Shown in pieces: positions 45,106-53,814 of a stretch of DNA of 64,000 bases. Within the stretch, counting starts at the first letter, position 1; the number at the start of each line of letters is the position of its first letter. Source of the stretch: Stigmatella erecta (GTDB lineage: Bacteria; Myxococcota; Myxococcia; Myxococcales; Myxococcaceae); NCBI RefSeq assembly GCF_900111745.1, contig NZ_FOIJ01000001.1, positions 1,178,001-1,242,000 on the forward strand, in the 5' to 3' direction. The notes beneath the pieces are model-generated. The model was not told the DNA's origin, did no database searches, and saw nothing but the letters and a program-made list of their open reading frames with translations. The translations under genes and the position numbers were made by a program.

Positions 45106-45600
45106 ATGGCCGAAGTCACCTTGGACCTGCGTGGTACGCCGAAAACCGCGGCGTACGCGGAGCTGCAGAAGCACGTCGAGGCAGTGCTGGAAGGCATCGA
45201 CGACGAGATCACCGCGATGGCGACCATGAGTTGCCTGTTGCACCACGCCTTCGGGCACCTGTGGACGGGCTTCTACCGGGTGGTACAGCCCGGGAAGCTG
45301 CTCCGGGTGGGCCCCTACCAGGGCACGCTGGGATGCCTGGAGATCACCTTCGGCAAGGGCGTGTGCGGGGTCTCCGCGGCCACGCGCGAGACGGTGGTGG
45401 TGCCCGATGTGCACGCCTTCCCGGGCCACATCACGTGCGACGGCCGCTCGCAGTCGGAGATCGTCGTTCCGGTGTTTGGCAAGAACCGCGAGCTCATCGC
45501 GGTGCTGGACATCGACTCGGAGCACAAGGCCACCTTCGACGCGGTGGATCAGCAGGCACTCGAAACGATGATGGGGTGGTTCTCGCGCCCGCGCGGCTAG
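45106..45600 (+). CDS. msrC: Free methionine-(R)-sulfoxide reductase (GAF domain)
   Basis: 164 aa GAF protein. The TLGCLEITFGKGVCGVSA and FPGHITCDGRSQSEIVVPV segments carry the three conserved Cys of the fRMsr family. The enzyme reduces free methionine-R-sulfoxide with thioredoxin-derived electrons and contributes to oxidative-stress defence. Length and ordering match E. coli MsrC. The GAGGAAG ribosome site lies just upstream of the ATG. The stop overlaps the end of the converging Nudix gene by 4 bases. Confidence 0.9.
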   Translation: MAEVTLDLRGTPKTAAYAELQKHVEAVLEGIDDEITAMATMSCLLHHAFGHLWTGFYRVVQPGKLLRVGPYQGTLGCLEITFGKGVCGVSAATRETVVVPDVHAFPGHITCDGRSQSEIVVPVFGKNRELIAVLDIDSEHKATFDAVDQQALETMMGWFSRPRG

Positions 45601-46133
45601 AGCGGCCGGTGCACGCGCAGCAGGGCGTAGGCCGCCAGTGTGCTCGCGTCCTTGATGCGCCCCTCCCGGACCAGGGCCTCGAACTCGCGCACCGTCACCT
45701 GCGTGCAGACGAGGCCCGCCTCCTCCTGCTCCAGCTTCTGGGGGCCCCGCGTGAGCGCCTCCGCCAGGAAGACGTGCATGCCCTGGTTCGAATAGCCCGG
45801 GGCCTCGAACAGGCGGCCCAGGTACGTCATGCGTCCGGCCACCAGCCCCGTCTCCTCCTGGAGCTCTCCGGCGGCGACCGCCTCGGGGGAGGCGTCCGCC
45901 TGGGTCTCCCACGCGCCCTGGGGAAATTCCAGAGACTGGGCCTGCACGGGGTAGCGGTACTGCTCCACCAGGTGGAACGTGCCGTGCTCGTAGGGAATGA
46001 CGAGCGCGAAGTCCACCTTGCACACCACGCCGTAGATGCCCGTCGAGCCATCCGGCCTGCGGATGGCGTCCTCGCGCACGGTCATCCACCGGTTACGGTA
46101 GACCTCCCTCGAACCGAGCGTTTCGATCGTCAT
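45597..46133 (-). CDS. Nudix hydrolase, ADP-ribose-pyrophosphatase-like
   Basis: 178 aa. The Nudix segment reads FPQGAWETQADASPEA followed by AAGELQEETGL; the EExG metal-binding core is intact and the RE position is GE, as in some ADP-sugar pyrophosphatases. The N-terminal beta region (EVYRNRWMTVREDAIRRPDG) fits ADP-ribose pyrophosphatases. Likely hydrolyses a nucleoside diphosphate linked to a sugar. TAGCCT is 7 bases before the ATG. Confidence 0.85.
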   Translation of the reverse strand: MTIETLGSREVYRNRWMTVREDAIRRPDGSTGIYGVVCKVDFALVIPYEHGTFHLVEQYRYPVQAQSLEFPQGAWETQADASPEAVAAGELQEETGLVAGRMTYLGRLFEAPGYSNQGMHVFLAEALTRGPQKLEQEEAGLVCTQVTVREFEALVREGRIKDASTLAAYALLRVHRPL

Positions 46134-46140
46134 GGGCCCG

Positions 46141-46146
46141 AGGCTA
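46141..46146 (-). promoter_or_regulatory. Candidate -10 box (TAGCCT) for the Nudix gene
   Basis: On the minus strand TAGCCT, then CGGGCCC, then ATG: a 7-base gap predicts a leaderless transcript. The surroundings closely match the box upstream of psuG (GGTAGGCTCGGGGGG). Confidence 0.4.
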
Positions 46147-46252
46147 CCCCGAGGGCGAGCCTGCGGGCGAGCGTGGGAATGGCCGCTCTGCTCCCCGTGT
46201 AGACTCGGTGGATCGAGGTTGTTAGTGGACGTGTCCTGCTCAAGGAGCCGAC

Positions 46253-46726
46253 GTGTTCCGACTTGAAACAGACCGGACGCTCATCGAGTCTTTCCGGCCC
46301 CGTGACCGCCGGGTCATCGAGATGCCCGCGGACATCCGCTTCCCGCTCTTCGTGCGCGATTACCTGGCCTGGACGGAGACGTCCGGCGGGCGCGTGTACC
46401 TCGTCTTCGCCGCGCCTGGAAGCCGCAAGCCCATTGGCATCATCTTCCGCCGGGAGGCCTCCGGCGGAGGCCCGCCCACCACGCAGATGTGCGACTGGTG
46501 CCACTCCTCCGGCTCATCGAACGAGGTGGGCCTGCTCACCGCAGACGTGAACAGCAAGCGCCGCGTGGGGGTGAACCTCTGCATGGACCTGCGCTGCCAG
46601 GCGAAGCTGGAGGACGCCGCGGATCGCACCGGGCGCCATCCACTCGAAGCCCTCGAACGGCTCCGGGAGCGCATGTCCCGCTTCGCCCACGAGGCGCTCG
46701 GCATCCAGGTTCAGCCGGCCGCGTGA
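46253..46726 (+). CDS. FusB/FBP-type zinc-finger protein (EF-G-binding-like)
   Basis: 157 aa, starting at GTG 46253 behind CAAGGAG. The C-terminal half has CDWCHSSG and, about 35 residues later, CMDLRCQAK, the four-Cys treble-clef of the FBP C-terminal domain. That fold in FusB binds elongation factor G and rescues it from fusidic-acid-stalled ribosomes. Many free-living bacteria carry such proteins without antibiotic exposure, so the role may be ribosome quality control. The N-terminal FusB helical bundle is not obvious. Confidence 0.72.
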   Translation: MFRLETDRTLIESFRPRDRRVIEMPADIRFPLFVRDYLAWTETSGGRVYLVFAAPGSRKPIGIIFRREASGGGPPTTQMCDWCHSSGSSNEVGLLTADVNSKRRVGVNLCMDLRCQAKLEDAADRTGRHPLEALERLRERMSRFAHEALGIQVQPAA

Positions 46727-46749
46727 GCCAACGCACCGCCCAAGAGGGC

Positions 46750-47247
46750 TCACCGGAACTCATCGACGATGAAGGCCATTGAACTTGAGAAGTCGAGGAT
46801 GGCGGTTCCCGGTTTGGAATCCGGGTGCTTTCTGAGCTGCCCCTTGGATGATCGGGCGACCGCACAGATGGGCACCCTGTCTCCATCAGGTGGCTTCGCT
46901 TCGTAGTACCGGATGACAGCCTGTTGACCGCGTGTCCAGACCCGTCCGTAAAGCCGGGTGGGCGACTCCAGAACACCGAGGTTGCCCTCCAGCATGCTCT
47001 CGATGGGTCCGTCGTACAGCGTGATGGGGCTGACATCGTCTTGGTTCATGTCGAGTTCCACCAACGCGGCGTCTCCAACGGAGAGACGCAGGTACCGCAT
47101 CGCCTTGAGTGCTTCCTCGGAACACTTTTCAGGGCCCGGAGTTCCGTCCGGGCGCAGAGCCACCCCACCCGTGCCCGTCGCTGGACAGCCGGAGGACGTC
47201 ACGAGCAGGAGGGTGAAGCACCAAAGAACACGCTTGTTGACGCTCAT
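46750..47247 (-). CDS. Small lipoprotein of unknown function
   Basis: 165 aa. Lipobox TSSGC with Cys21, then a Gly/Pro-rich linker. The rest is a compact mixed fold containing YLRLSVGDAALVELD and YGRVWTRGQQAVIRYYEAK. No family recognised. It is the second gene of a two-gene operon, 13 bases behind the DUF2381-like gene. Base composition is less GC-rich than the flanks. Confidence 0.55.
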   Translation of the reverse strand: MSVNKRVLWCFTLLLVTSSGCPATGTGGVALRPDGTPGPEKCSEEALKAMRYLRLSVGDAALVELDMNQDDVSPITLYDGPIESMLEGNLGVLESPTRLYGRVWTRGQQAVIRYYEAKPPDGDRVPICAVARSSKGQLRKHPDSKPGTAILDFSSSMAFIVDEFR

Positions 47248-47260
47248 GAGGCCGCTCTTA

Positions 47261-48178
47261 CTAACGGGCAAGAGAAGGATCCAGCCTCACGAAGGCTTGT
47301 ACAAGACCATCATCGCGGATGATTTGAAGTGCCAAGGTCTCAGGCCCTTCCCCCGAGAGAAACGCTCTTTTGTCCGCGACAATCGCCACCGCACCGGACG
47401 CACCAGGAGGAATCGAACTGGGCACCATATGCATGGCGCACTGACGTACTTCGGCGGAGGGCTTATAAAATTCTGAGCCAGACGTCAGACGCGCTTCCCT
47501 CAAGGTCCAAAACCGGTCCAGGTGATTCTTGATCCGGACCAAAGCCGCGGCCTTCGATTTACCTGTGTAAACAACGATCGTGATTTCCACATCCCCTTCC
47601 CTGTACGAATACGCACGCTTCGCCCGGAATGGGGTCTGCTCCTCGGCACCGTTTGCCAAGAGCGCGGCAAGGGCATGGTCTGGCGAGTTCTGCTCCTGCT
47701 CATACCGCTCGTTCTCCTCCAGCGCGGTGCGCTCCCTCAGGAGCGCATCCTCCAACCTTGCACGCAGGTAATCGCCGCTCTCCCGGTCCCAATACAGGTT
47801 CACCTGATGATCCACCCGCTCCCTTTCCGCCGCTTGGACGGTAAAGGGCACTTGCGTTCCGTCCATCAGCGTCACCACGAGCGGGAAGCGATCCTCCTCC
47901 GTGAGGTCGTAGAGCGGTTCGATGACGACCTTCTTGCCCCCCGCCAGAAGGGGTTCAAAGCGGCCTTTCCAGCCCACCATCTCTGTCCGCACCGGGTCCA
48001 CCTCTTTCTCGAAGCGAAGGACGGTGGCGATGGCCGCAGCAACAAAGACCGGACGGGCTATCTCCTCGGGCCCGTCCGGGAGGGTGACGTTTCGGATCTT
48101 CGGCTCGCGTTCCTTGGCGATGGCCATGGAAGCCACGAGAGCAAATAGCAGGACCAGCCGACTTGAAAGGTTGCACAT
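47261..48178 (-). CDS. DUF2381-like exported protein (myxobacterial paralogous family)
   Basis: 305 aa. Signal peptide (LVLLFALVASMAIAKE). The mature part begins with REPKIRNVTLPDG and contains RVDHQVNLYWDRESGDYLRARL and WTLREARLTSG, matching the Myxococcus-specific family TIGR02268/DUF2381 as I remember it. Paralogues often sit beside Ser/Thr kinase genes; here the nearest kinase is 5 kb away. Function unknown. Coupled to the lipoprotein gene downstream. The 198 bases between this gene and 48377 show no gene. Confidence 0.72.
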   Translation of the reverse strand: MCNLSSRLVLLFALVASMAIAKEREPKIRNVTLPDGPEEIARPVFVAAAIATVLRFEKEVDPVRTEMVGWKGRFEPLLAGGKKVVIEPLYDLTEEDRFPLVVTLMDGTQVPFTVQAAERERVDHQVNLYWDRESGDYLRARLEDALLRERTALEENERYEQEQNSPDHALAALLANGAEEQTPFRAKRAYSYREGDVEITIVVYTGKSKAAALVRIKNHLDRFWTLREARLTSGSEFYKPSAEVRQCAMHMVPSSIPPGASGAVAIVADKRAFLSGEGPETLALQIIRDDGLVQAFVRLDPSLAR

Positions 48179-48376
48179 GGCGTATCAAACCTACCAAGAC
48201 AGCTTGTCCAAGTCCAAGCCGATGCCGCTACACCTGGAACCCATCCTGGAACGAAAGAGGTCCTAACGAGGCTTCTCTTTCAATACAGAGAATGAATGCA
48301 GACACGGGGCAAGAAGGAGGCAAAGTCACCTGCCCCCTCCAAGCCGGTCATCTCATGATTCGTTACAAAGGTATGG

Positions 48377-49861
48377 TCAGGGCTCCATCTTCCAGTAGAG
48401 GAGATCTGTATTGCCTGCGGACGTCCATGGCTGGCCGTCCAGTTCCAGCGTGCCGGACAGCGTGGTGCCCAGCACCAGGCCCCCCGCGGGCTGCGGGGCC
48501 ATGAGGAAGAGCCGGTCGTGGGCGACCACGCGGGCCCACTGGAACTGCCCTGCCTCGGAGTAGCGCGCCACGAAGGGCCGTCCGGCTTGAGGAAAGGGCT
48601 CGCCGTCGGCGTTGCCCAAAGTCCCGCCTCCGAGATCGAACTCCCCCACGCCCCAGCCCGACACCGTCAGGGTCCGGTCATCCCCCATGCGGAGCTCCTC
48701 GAACGTGAGGTTGGCCCCGTTCCCGGTTCCCACGGAGGTGAGCCACGCATCGGTGCCCGTCGCGCTCAATTGCCCGATAAAGCCATTGGTGTTGGGAGGG
48801 GCGGGAGGGCCCCAGCGGGGATCTCCTCCCAGATGGCGGCTCCCCCCGAAGGTGAAGCTCCCCCCGAAGTTGCCCACGAAGGCCACCTGGCTCGTGCCTT
48901 GGGCCTGAAGGTCCATCACATCGCCGTAGGCCCCCCGGAAGAGCCGCTTCCACAGCAGGCGGCCCGTGGCGCTGTACTTCGCGATGAAGGGCGCCTGCAC
49001 GCCGAGGGCACCATCGCCCAGGTTCATCCAGGCTCCAGAGGAGCCTCCGAGCAGGACATTGCCCTCGGGGTCCGTGGTGACGCTCCGGATGCGCGGCGTC
49101 TTCTCGGGCGTGTCGAACACCCCGCTCTGGAGCGCCGCGGACCACTGGTGCTTGCCCTCCCAGGAGAACTTCGCGATGAAGCCTCCCTCCCCCCACGCCT
49201 CGCCCGTATTGCCCGTGAGGTGCGAGCTCAAGGGCCCGCCGCCCAGGTCCAGCGTGCCCCGGAACGCCCCCGTCACCACCAGGCTCCCGGCCGCATCGGT
49301 GGCCACCGCGGCCGGCGCCACCCGCTGAAGCTGGCCGCGGATGCCCTGGGCCGAGAAGCCCCGGGTCCACACCGTCTGGCCCGTGGGCGAGAACTTGGCG
49401 ATGAAGAGCCCTTCCCAGCTCGCGCTGCCGGTGACGGCGGGCAAGGGCCCCGCGCCCAGATCGGGCGCGCCGCGATACCTCCCCACCAGGAGGATGTTGC
49501 CCAGCGAGGTCAGCGTGACGGAGGTGGCGTGCACCGCCTCCGTCGTCACCACCCGGCTCCACGCGAGGCTGCCGTCCGCGTTGTAGCGCCCCAGGGCGAG
49601 CCCCTCTTCCCGGGGAAAGGCCACCGCCCCGAACCGCCCCACCGCGAGGAACCCGCCCTGAGGGTGCGCCGACAGGGCATCCAGGTGCTCGGCCCCCATG
49701 CCGCCGTACTTGCGGATCCACGCCGTCCCCCCGCTTGCCGCCGTCTGAGCAACCCCTGTCTCAAGGGCTTCATTGCCTGCTGGCTCACGCCATCCCCCCG
49801 TGAGGAGCAGTACCCCCAGCGCCACTGCACACCGTCCACGTATCCCCAATTCCTGTGCCAT
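48377..49861 (-). CDS. Exported beta-propeller-like repeat protein
   Basis: 494 aa. N-terminal hydrophobic signal segment (CAVALGVLLLTGG). The rest consists of at least seven repeats of about 45-60 residues built around FIAKFSPTGQTVWTR, FIAKYSATGRLLWKR and FVARYSEAGQFQWAR, each followed by D-x-GGG-type loops (DLGGGPL, DLGGGTL). This suits a beta-propeller of the SBBP type found in secreted myxobacterial proteins. No catalytic motif; probably a binding or surface protein. A CAGGAGA ribosome site precedes the ATG. Confidence 0.68.
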   Translation of the reverse strand: MAQELGIRGRCAVALGVLLLTGGWREPAGNEALETGVAQTAASGGTAWIRKYGGMGAEHLDALSAHPQGGFLAVGRFGAVAFPREEGLALGRYNADGSLAWSRVVTTEAVHATSVTLTSLGNILLVGRYRGAPDLGAGPLPAVTGSASWEGLFIAKFSPTGQTVWTRGFSAQGIRGQLQRVAPAAVATDAAGSLVVTGAFRGTLDLGGGPLSSHLTGNTGEAWGEGGFIAKFSWEGKHQWSAALQSGVFDTPEKTPRIRSVTTDPEGNVLLGGSSGAWMNLGDGALGVQAPFIAKYSATGRLLWKRLFRGAYGDVMDLQAQGTSQVAFVGNFGGSFTFGGSRHLGGDPRWGPPAPPNTNGFIGQLSATGTDAWLTSVGTGNGANLTFEELRMGDDRTLTVSGWGVGEFDLGGGTLGNADGEPFPQAGRPFVARYSEAGQFQWARVVAHDRLFLMAPQPAGGLVLGTTLSGTLELDGQPWTSAGNTDLLYWKMEP

Positions 49862-50011
49862 GACGGATCTCCTGAAAAGAGGAGAAATCCATAGGCAGTG
49901 CGCGGCGCATGGACCTGGGGAGCGGCGAATCTCAAGAACGCCGATGTGCGCTTCCCAGCGGGACAATCCTTCCGTGTTCAGAAGAAGTGCATCCAGGGCG
50001 GCCTTGGTAGC

Positions 50012-51733
50012 ATGCGCCGCATGATCCGTTCCTTCTCGAAGTTCCTCCCGGCCCTGGCGGTCTCGGCAGGGCTGGCGGCCCCCACGGCGCTCGCCTGCAC
50101 CAGCCTGCTGGTGAGCAAGGGTGCCTCGGCCGACGGCTCCACCTTCATCACCTACGCGGCCGACTCGCACGAGCTCTACGGCGAGCTGTACTACACGCCC
50201 GCGCGCCGCAACGCCGCGGGCGCCCAGCGCGACATCTTCGAGTGGGACACGGGCAAGTTCCTGGGCCGCATCCCCGAGGCCCCCGTCACCTACTCGGTGG
50301 TGGGCAACATGAACGAGCACCAGCTCTCCATCAGCGAGTCCACGTTCTCCGGCCGCAAGGAGCTGGAGGCCCCCAACGGCATCATCGACTACGGCTCGCT
50401 CATGTACATCGGCCTGGAGCGCGCGAAGACCGCGCGCGAGGCCATCCAGGTGATGACCAGCCTTCTGGCCGAGCACGGCTATGCCTCCACCGGCGAGTCC
50501 TTCTCCATCGCCGATCCGAAGGAGGCGTGGATCCTGGAGCTGATCGGCAAGGGCGAGGGCACGAAGGGCGTGGTCTGGGTCGCGCGCCGCCTGCCCGAGG
50601 GCTACCTGTCCGCGCACGCCAACCAGGCCCGCATCCGCCAGTTCCCCCTGAAGGATCCGGAGACCACCCTCTACTCGCCCGACGTCATCTCCTTCGCGCG
50701 CGAGAAGGGCTGGTTCACCGGGGCGGACAAGGACTTCAGCTTCGCCGACACCTACCACCCGCTGGACTTCGAGGGGGCGCGCTTCGCCGAGGCCCGCGTG
50801 TGGAGCATCTTCCGCCGGGCGGCGCCCTCACTGGGGCTGGGCGTGGAGAGCGTGAATGGCTCGGATCCCTCCAAGCGGCTGCCCCTGTGGGTGAAGCCCG
50901 AGCGCAAGGTGTCCGTGCAGGACGTGATGGGGCTGATGCGCGACCACTTCGAGGGCACCGCGCTGGACATGTCGAAGGACGTGGGGGCGGGCCCCTACGC
51001 GGTGCCCTACCGCTGGCGGCCGATGACGTGGGAGGTGGACGGCAAGAAGTACGTCCACGAGCGCGCCATCTCCACGCAGCAGACGGGCTTCTCCTTCGTG
51101 GCGCAGATGCGCTCCTGGATGCCCGCCCCCGTGGGCGGCGTGCTCTGGTTCGGCGTGGACGACACGTACACCACCGTCTACACGCCCATGTACGCGGGCA
51201 TCCGCCGCGCGCCGAAGAACTTCGCCCAGGGCGTGGCCCACCGCGGCCAGTTCTCCTGGGACTCGTCCTTCTGGGTGTTCAACTGGGTGTCCAACCAGGC
51301 CTACGCGCGCTGGAGCGACATGATCGTCGATGTGCGCAAGACGCAGGGCGAGCTGGAGGGCCAGTTCCTCGCGGATCAGGCGGACATCGAGAAGGTGGCC
51401 CTGGAGCTGTACAAGACGACGCCCGAGCAGGCCCGCACCTACCTCACCGACTACTCGGTGCAGCAGGGCGAGAAGGTCCACACCCGCTGGCGCCACCTGG
51501 GTGAGCAGCTGCTCGTGAAGTACATCGACGGCAACGTCCGGGACGAGTCGGGCAAGGTAAACCACCCCGCCTACCCGGACTCCTGGTACCGGCGCATCGT
51601 CCGGGACGCGGGAGACACGCTGGCGATGCCCGCAGAGAAGACCCCTGGGCCGAAGCCCACCCCGCCGGCACCCGCCGCGACTCCGCCCGCGCCCCCGGCG
51701 CAGCCGAAGCCCACCGTCGCCCCGCCGCAGTAA
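50012..51733 (+). CDS. C69-family dipeptidase (exported Ntn-hydrolase)
   Basis: 573 aa from ATG 50012. A signal peptide ends at PTALA followed by CTSLLVSKGASADGS, so cleavage exposes an N-terminal Cys, the nucleophile of Ntn-hydrolases of peptidase family C69. Family motifs YAADSHE, VVGNMNEHQ and STGESFSIADPKEAWILEL follow. The C-terminal 35 residues are Pro/Ala-rich. It should act in the periplasm or outside the cell on di- or tripeptides. If the signal were a lipobox the Cys would instead be acylated; the residues around it do not make a good lipobox. Confidence 0.85.
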   Translation: MRRMIRSFSKFLPALAVSAGLAAPTALACTSLLVSKGASADGSTFITYAADSHELYGELYYTPARRNAAGAQRDIFEWDTGKFLGRIPEAPVTYSVVGNMNEHQLSISESTFSGRKELEAPNGIIDYGSLMYIGLERAKTAREAIQVMTSLLAEHGYASTGESFSIADPKEAWILELIGKGEGTKGVVWVARRLPEGYLSAHANQARIRQFPLKDPETTLYSPDVISFAREKGWFTGADKDFSFADTYHPLDFEGARFAEARVWSIFRRAAPSLGLGVESVNGSDPSKRLPLWVKPERKVSVQDVMGLMRDHFEGTALDMSKDVGAGPYAVPYRWRPMTWEVDGKKYVHERAISTQQTGFSFVAQMRSWMPAPVGGVLWFGVDDTYTTVYTPMYAGIRRAPKNFAQGVAHRGQFSWDSSFWVFNWVSNQAYARWSDMIVDVRKTQGELEGQFLADQADIEKVALELYKTTPEQARTYLTDYSVQQGEKVHTRWRHLGEQLLVKYIDGNVRDESGKVNHPAYPDSWYRRIVRDAGDTLAMPAEKTPGPKPTPPAPAATPPAPPAQPKPTVAPPQ

Positions 51734-51751
51734 CCGGCGGGAACGGACCGG

Positions 51752-52711
51752 CTAGCGGTGGTGATTCCCGCCCCCGTGGCCACCCCCGTGGCCACCCCCG
51801 TGGCCACCGCCATGGCCACCGCCGTGGCCGCCCCCGTGAGGGCCCCGGCCGCCGTGCGGCGGACGGGCCGGGGAGGCATCGTGGTGGCGATAGGGGCGGC
51901 CCCCGCCCGGGGCCCGGTAGTAGTGGCCCGAGCCGCGCCGGCCGTAGTCATACGAGCGGTAGCGCACCACCGGGTGACGGCGCCAGGAGTGGAAGAAGTA
52001 GTTCGGGTGCCCCCACCGCACCGACACGTGGGAGTGGCGGTACTCGGGGACGACGACCCGGACAGAGCCGCGGGGAGCCCAGCCGCCCGCCACGAAGGCC
52101 CACGACGGGCCCCGGCGGACCCACCGGGGGGCGATGAAGCGCAGACCCGCACGGGGCGGCGCCACCCAGCTTCCCTGGATCCACGCCCACTCGACGCCCG
52201 ACCAGTACCAGTAGCCCGGAGCCCACGTGTAGGCCGCGGAGGGCGCGGGCGGAGGGGTCTCCACCTGCACCTGCGGCGGCGCCTGGGCGCTCATCACTTC
52301 CTCGCCGCTGACCTCGATGGGGATCTCCACCTGCGTGGAGCCCGACGGCGCCCAGCCGCCCGGCACCCAGCGCCAGATGTTCCCATCCTGCTGCCAGTAC
52401 CCGTTGATGAACTGGTAGCCGGGCATGCGCGCCACCCAGGCACCGGGCTTGAAGCGCCACTGGCCGTCATCCCAGTACCAGTGGCCGGAGGTCCACACGG
52501 CATCGGAGAAGGGACGGACGGAGGGGGACTCCGGAGGCAGGGCGGGTGGCGGGCCCGGGGCATAGGGCTCTTCGTCCACATCCTCGCCGTCCCCGTAATA
52601 GCCGTCGTCCGGAGCGGCCTCGAAGCCCGGCGAGGCCACGGGCGCGGTCTGCGCGTAAACGGCCGGGGCTGTCAGCGCCATCGCACAGCACAGCAACCAT
52701 CGAGGACTCAT
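51752..52711 (-). CDS. Exported WXXGXW-repeat protein with Gly/His tail
   Basis: 319 aa. Signal peptide (LLCCAMALTAPAVYAQ). Residues about 65-235 carry repeated aromatic motifs of the WXXGXW type (HWYWDDGQWRFKPGAW, INGYWQQDG, WAPGYWYWSG, WIQGSWVAPP). Residues about 285-319 are tandem GGGH units ending in NHHR. Similar proteins are outer-membrane or periplasmic with unknown role; the His-rich tail could bind divalent metal. Start chosen for the signal peptide. It converges on the C69 peptidase, 18 bases apart. Confidence 0.7.
   Translation of the reverse strand: MSPRWLLCCAMALTAPAVYAQTAPVASPGFEAAPDDGYYGDGEDVDEEPYAPGPPPALPPESPSVRPFSDAVWTSGHWYWDDGQWRFKPGAWVARMPGYQFINGYWQQDGNIWRWVPGGWAPSGSTQVEIPIEVSGEEVMSAQAPPQVQVETPPPAPSAAYTWAPGYWYWSGVEWAWIQGSWVAPPRAGLRFIAPRWVRRGPSWAFVAGGWAPRGSVRVVVPEYRHSHVSVRWGHPNYFFHSWRRHPVVRYRSYDYGRRGSGHYYRAPGGGRPYRHHDASPARPPHGGRGPHGGGHGGGHGGGHGGGHGGGHGGGNHHR
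51773..51836. repeat. 12-base tandem repeat inside the WXXGXW gene
   Basis: About five imperfect copies of a GTGGCCACCCCC-type unit. On the minus strand they encode the GGGH repeats of the C-terminal tail. Copy number could vary by slippage without shifting the frame. Confidence 0.75.
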
Positions 52712-52887
52712 GACATCTCTCCGCTGAATCACCCAACCCAGGACTTCGCGAGGGCCACGGTGTGCCTTGGTGGCAGGGTCTGCGCTCTGGACTCTGCCGC
52801 CCGTTGATTTATTCATCGTTCCCGCTGCGAGCGCCGCCCCGGGAGACTGCTCACAAGCCGGCGAAAGGCCGCCGTCTCCCCCAGCAC

Positions 52888-53793
52888 TTAGCCATGGCCC
52901 AGGGCCACGGCCAGCTCCCCCGCGAAGCGGGCGTTGTTCGTCAGCAGCGCGATGTTCGTCTTGAGGCTCTTGCCCCCGGTGCGCTGGGCCATGCCCGACA
53001 GCAGGAACGGGGTGACAGCCTTGCCCCGGATGCTCTGGCGCTCGGCCTCGGCGAGCACGGAGGCGATGTGCAGCTCCACCTCGGCCCGCGGCAGGGCCAC
53101 GTCCTCCGGGGGCGGCACCGTGAAGAGCAAGCCCCCCTGCCCCAGCTCCTGCCGGGCCTGGACGATACGGGCGGCCATGGCGGCATCCTCGACGCGGTGC
53201 TCCAGCGGCAGGCCCGAGCCCCGGCTGTAGAAGGACGGCAGCTCGCTGGTGCCCACGCCGATGACGGGCACGCCCGCGGTCTCCAGCGCCTCCAGCGTCT
53301 TGGGCAAGTCCAGCACGGACTTGGCCCCCGCGCACACCACCGCCACGGGGTAGCGGGCCAGCGCGCCGATGTCCTGGGAGATGTCCATGTGCTCACTGGC
53401 CCCCCGGTGGACGCCGCCAATGCCCCCGGTGGAGAAGACCCGGATGCCCGCCGCAGCGGCCAGCTCGCACGTGGCGCTCACCGTGGTGCCCCCCGAGGCC
53501 TTCTGGGCCACGGCCACGGCCAGATCCCTCGAGCCCAGCTTCAGCAGCCGCTCCTTGCCCTCCGCGAGCCGCCGCAGGGAGGGCTCGTCGAGCCCGATGC
53601 AGATCCGGCCATCCACCACGGCGATGGGCGCGGGCACGGCGCCCGCGCGCCGGATGGCCTCCTCGCACGCCCGCGCGGCGGTGAGGTTGTCCGGGTACGG
53701 CAGGCCCTGCGCCACGACGCTGGTCTCCAGCGCCACCAGGGGCCGCTTCCCGGCCCGGGCGCGCTGCACTTCCTCGGAGAAATGGAGGTTCAT
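52888..53793 (-). CDS. psuG: Pseudouridine-5'-phosphate glycosidase
   Basis: 301 aa. Clear family motifs: ALETSVVAQGLPYP, KASGGTTVSATCELA, VFSTGGIGGVHRGA, VCAGAKSVLDLPKTLE and VTPFLLSGMAQRTGG, the last two with the catalytic Lys and metal-site residues. It splits pseudouridine 5'-phosphate to uracil and ribose 5-phosphate. The kinase PsuK is not adjacent; the operon instead contains a deoxynucleoside kinase two genes upstream. TAGGCT lies 7 bases before the ATG, so psuG may also be transcribed on its own. Confidence 0.92.
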   Translation of the reverse strand: MNLHFSEEVQRARAGKRPLVALETSVVAQGLPYPDNLTAARACEEAIRRAGAVPAPIAVVDGRICIGLDEPSLRRLAEGKERLLKLGSRDLAVAVAQKASGGTTVSATCELAAAAGIRVFSTGGIGGVHRGASEHMDISQDIGALARYPVAVVCAGAKSVLDLPKTLEALETAGVPVIGVGTSELPSFYSRGSGLPLEHRVEDAAMAARIVQARQELGQGGLLFTVPPPEDVALPRAEVELHIASVLAEAERQSIRGKAVTPFLLSGMAQRTGGKSLKTNIALLTNNARFAGELAVALGHG

Positions 53794-53800
53794 CCCCCCG

Positions 53801-53806
53801 AGCCTA
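53801..53806 (-). promoter_or_regulatory. Candidate -10 box (TAGGCT) for psuG
   Basis: On the minus strand TAGGCT is followed by CGGGGGG and the ATG, giving a 7-base gap. The run of G could alternatively act as a weak ribosome site. Confidence 0.35.
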
Positions 53807-53814
53807 CCCCGGGC

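Noticed and set aside
45880-45960. Nudix box with Gly where Arg is canonical
   Set aside because: GELxEETGL occurs in some ADP-sugar pyrophosphatases and the metal-binding EExG is intact, so not treated as a defect.
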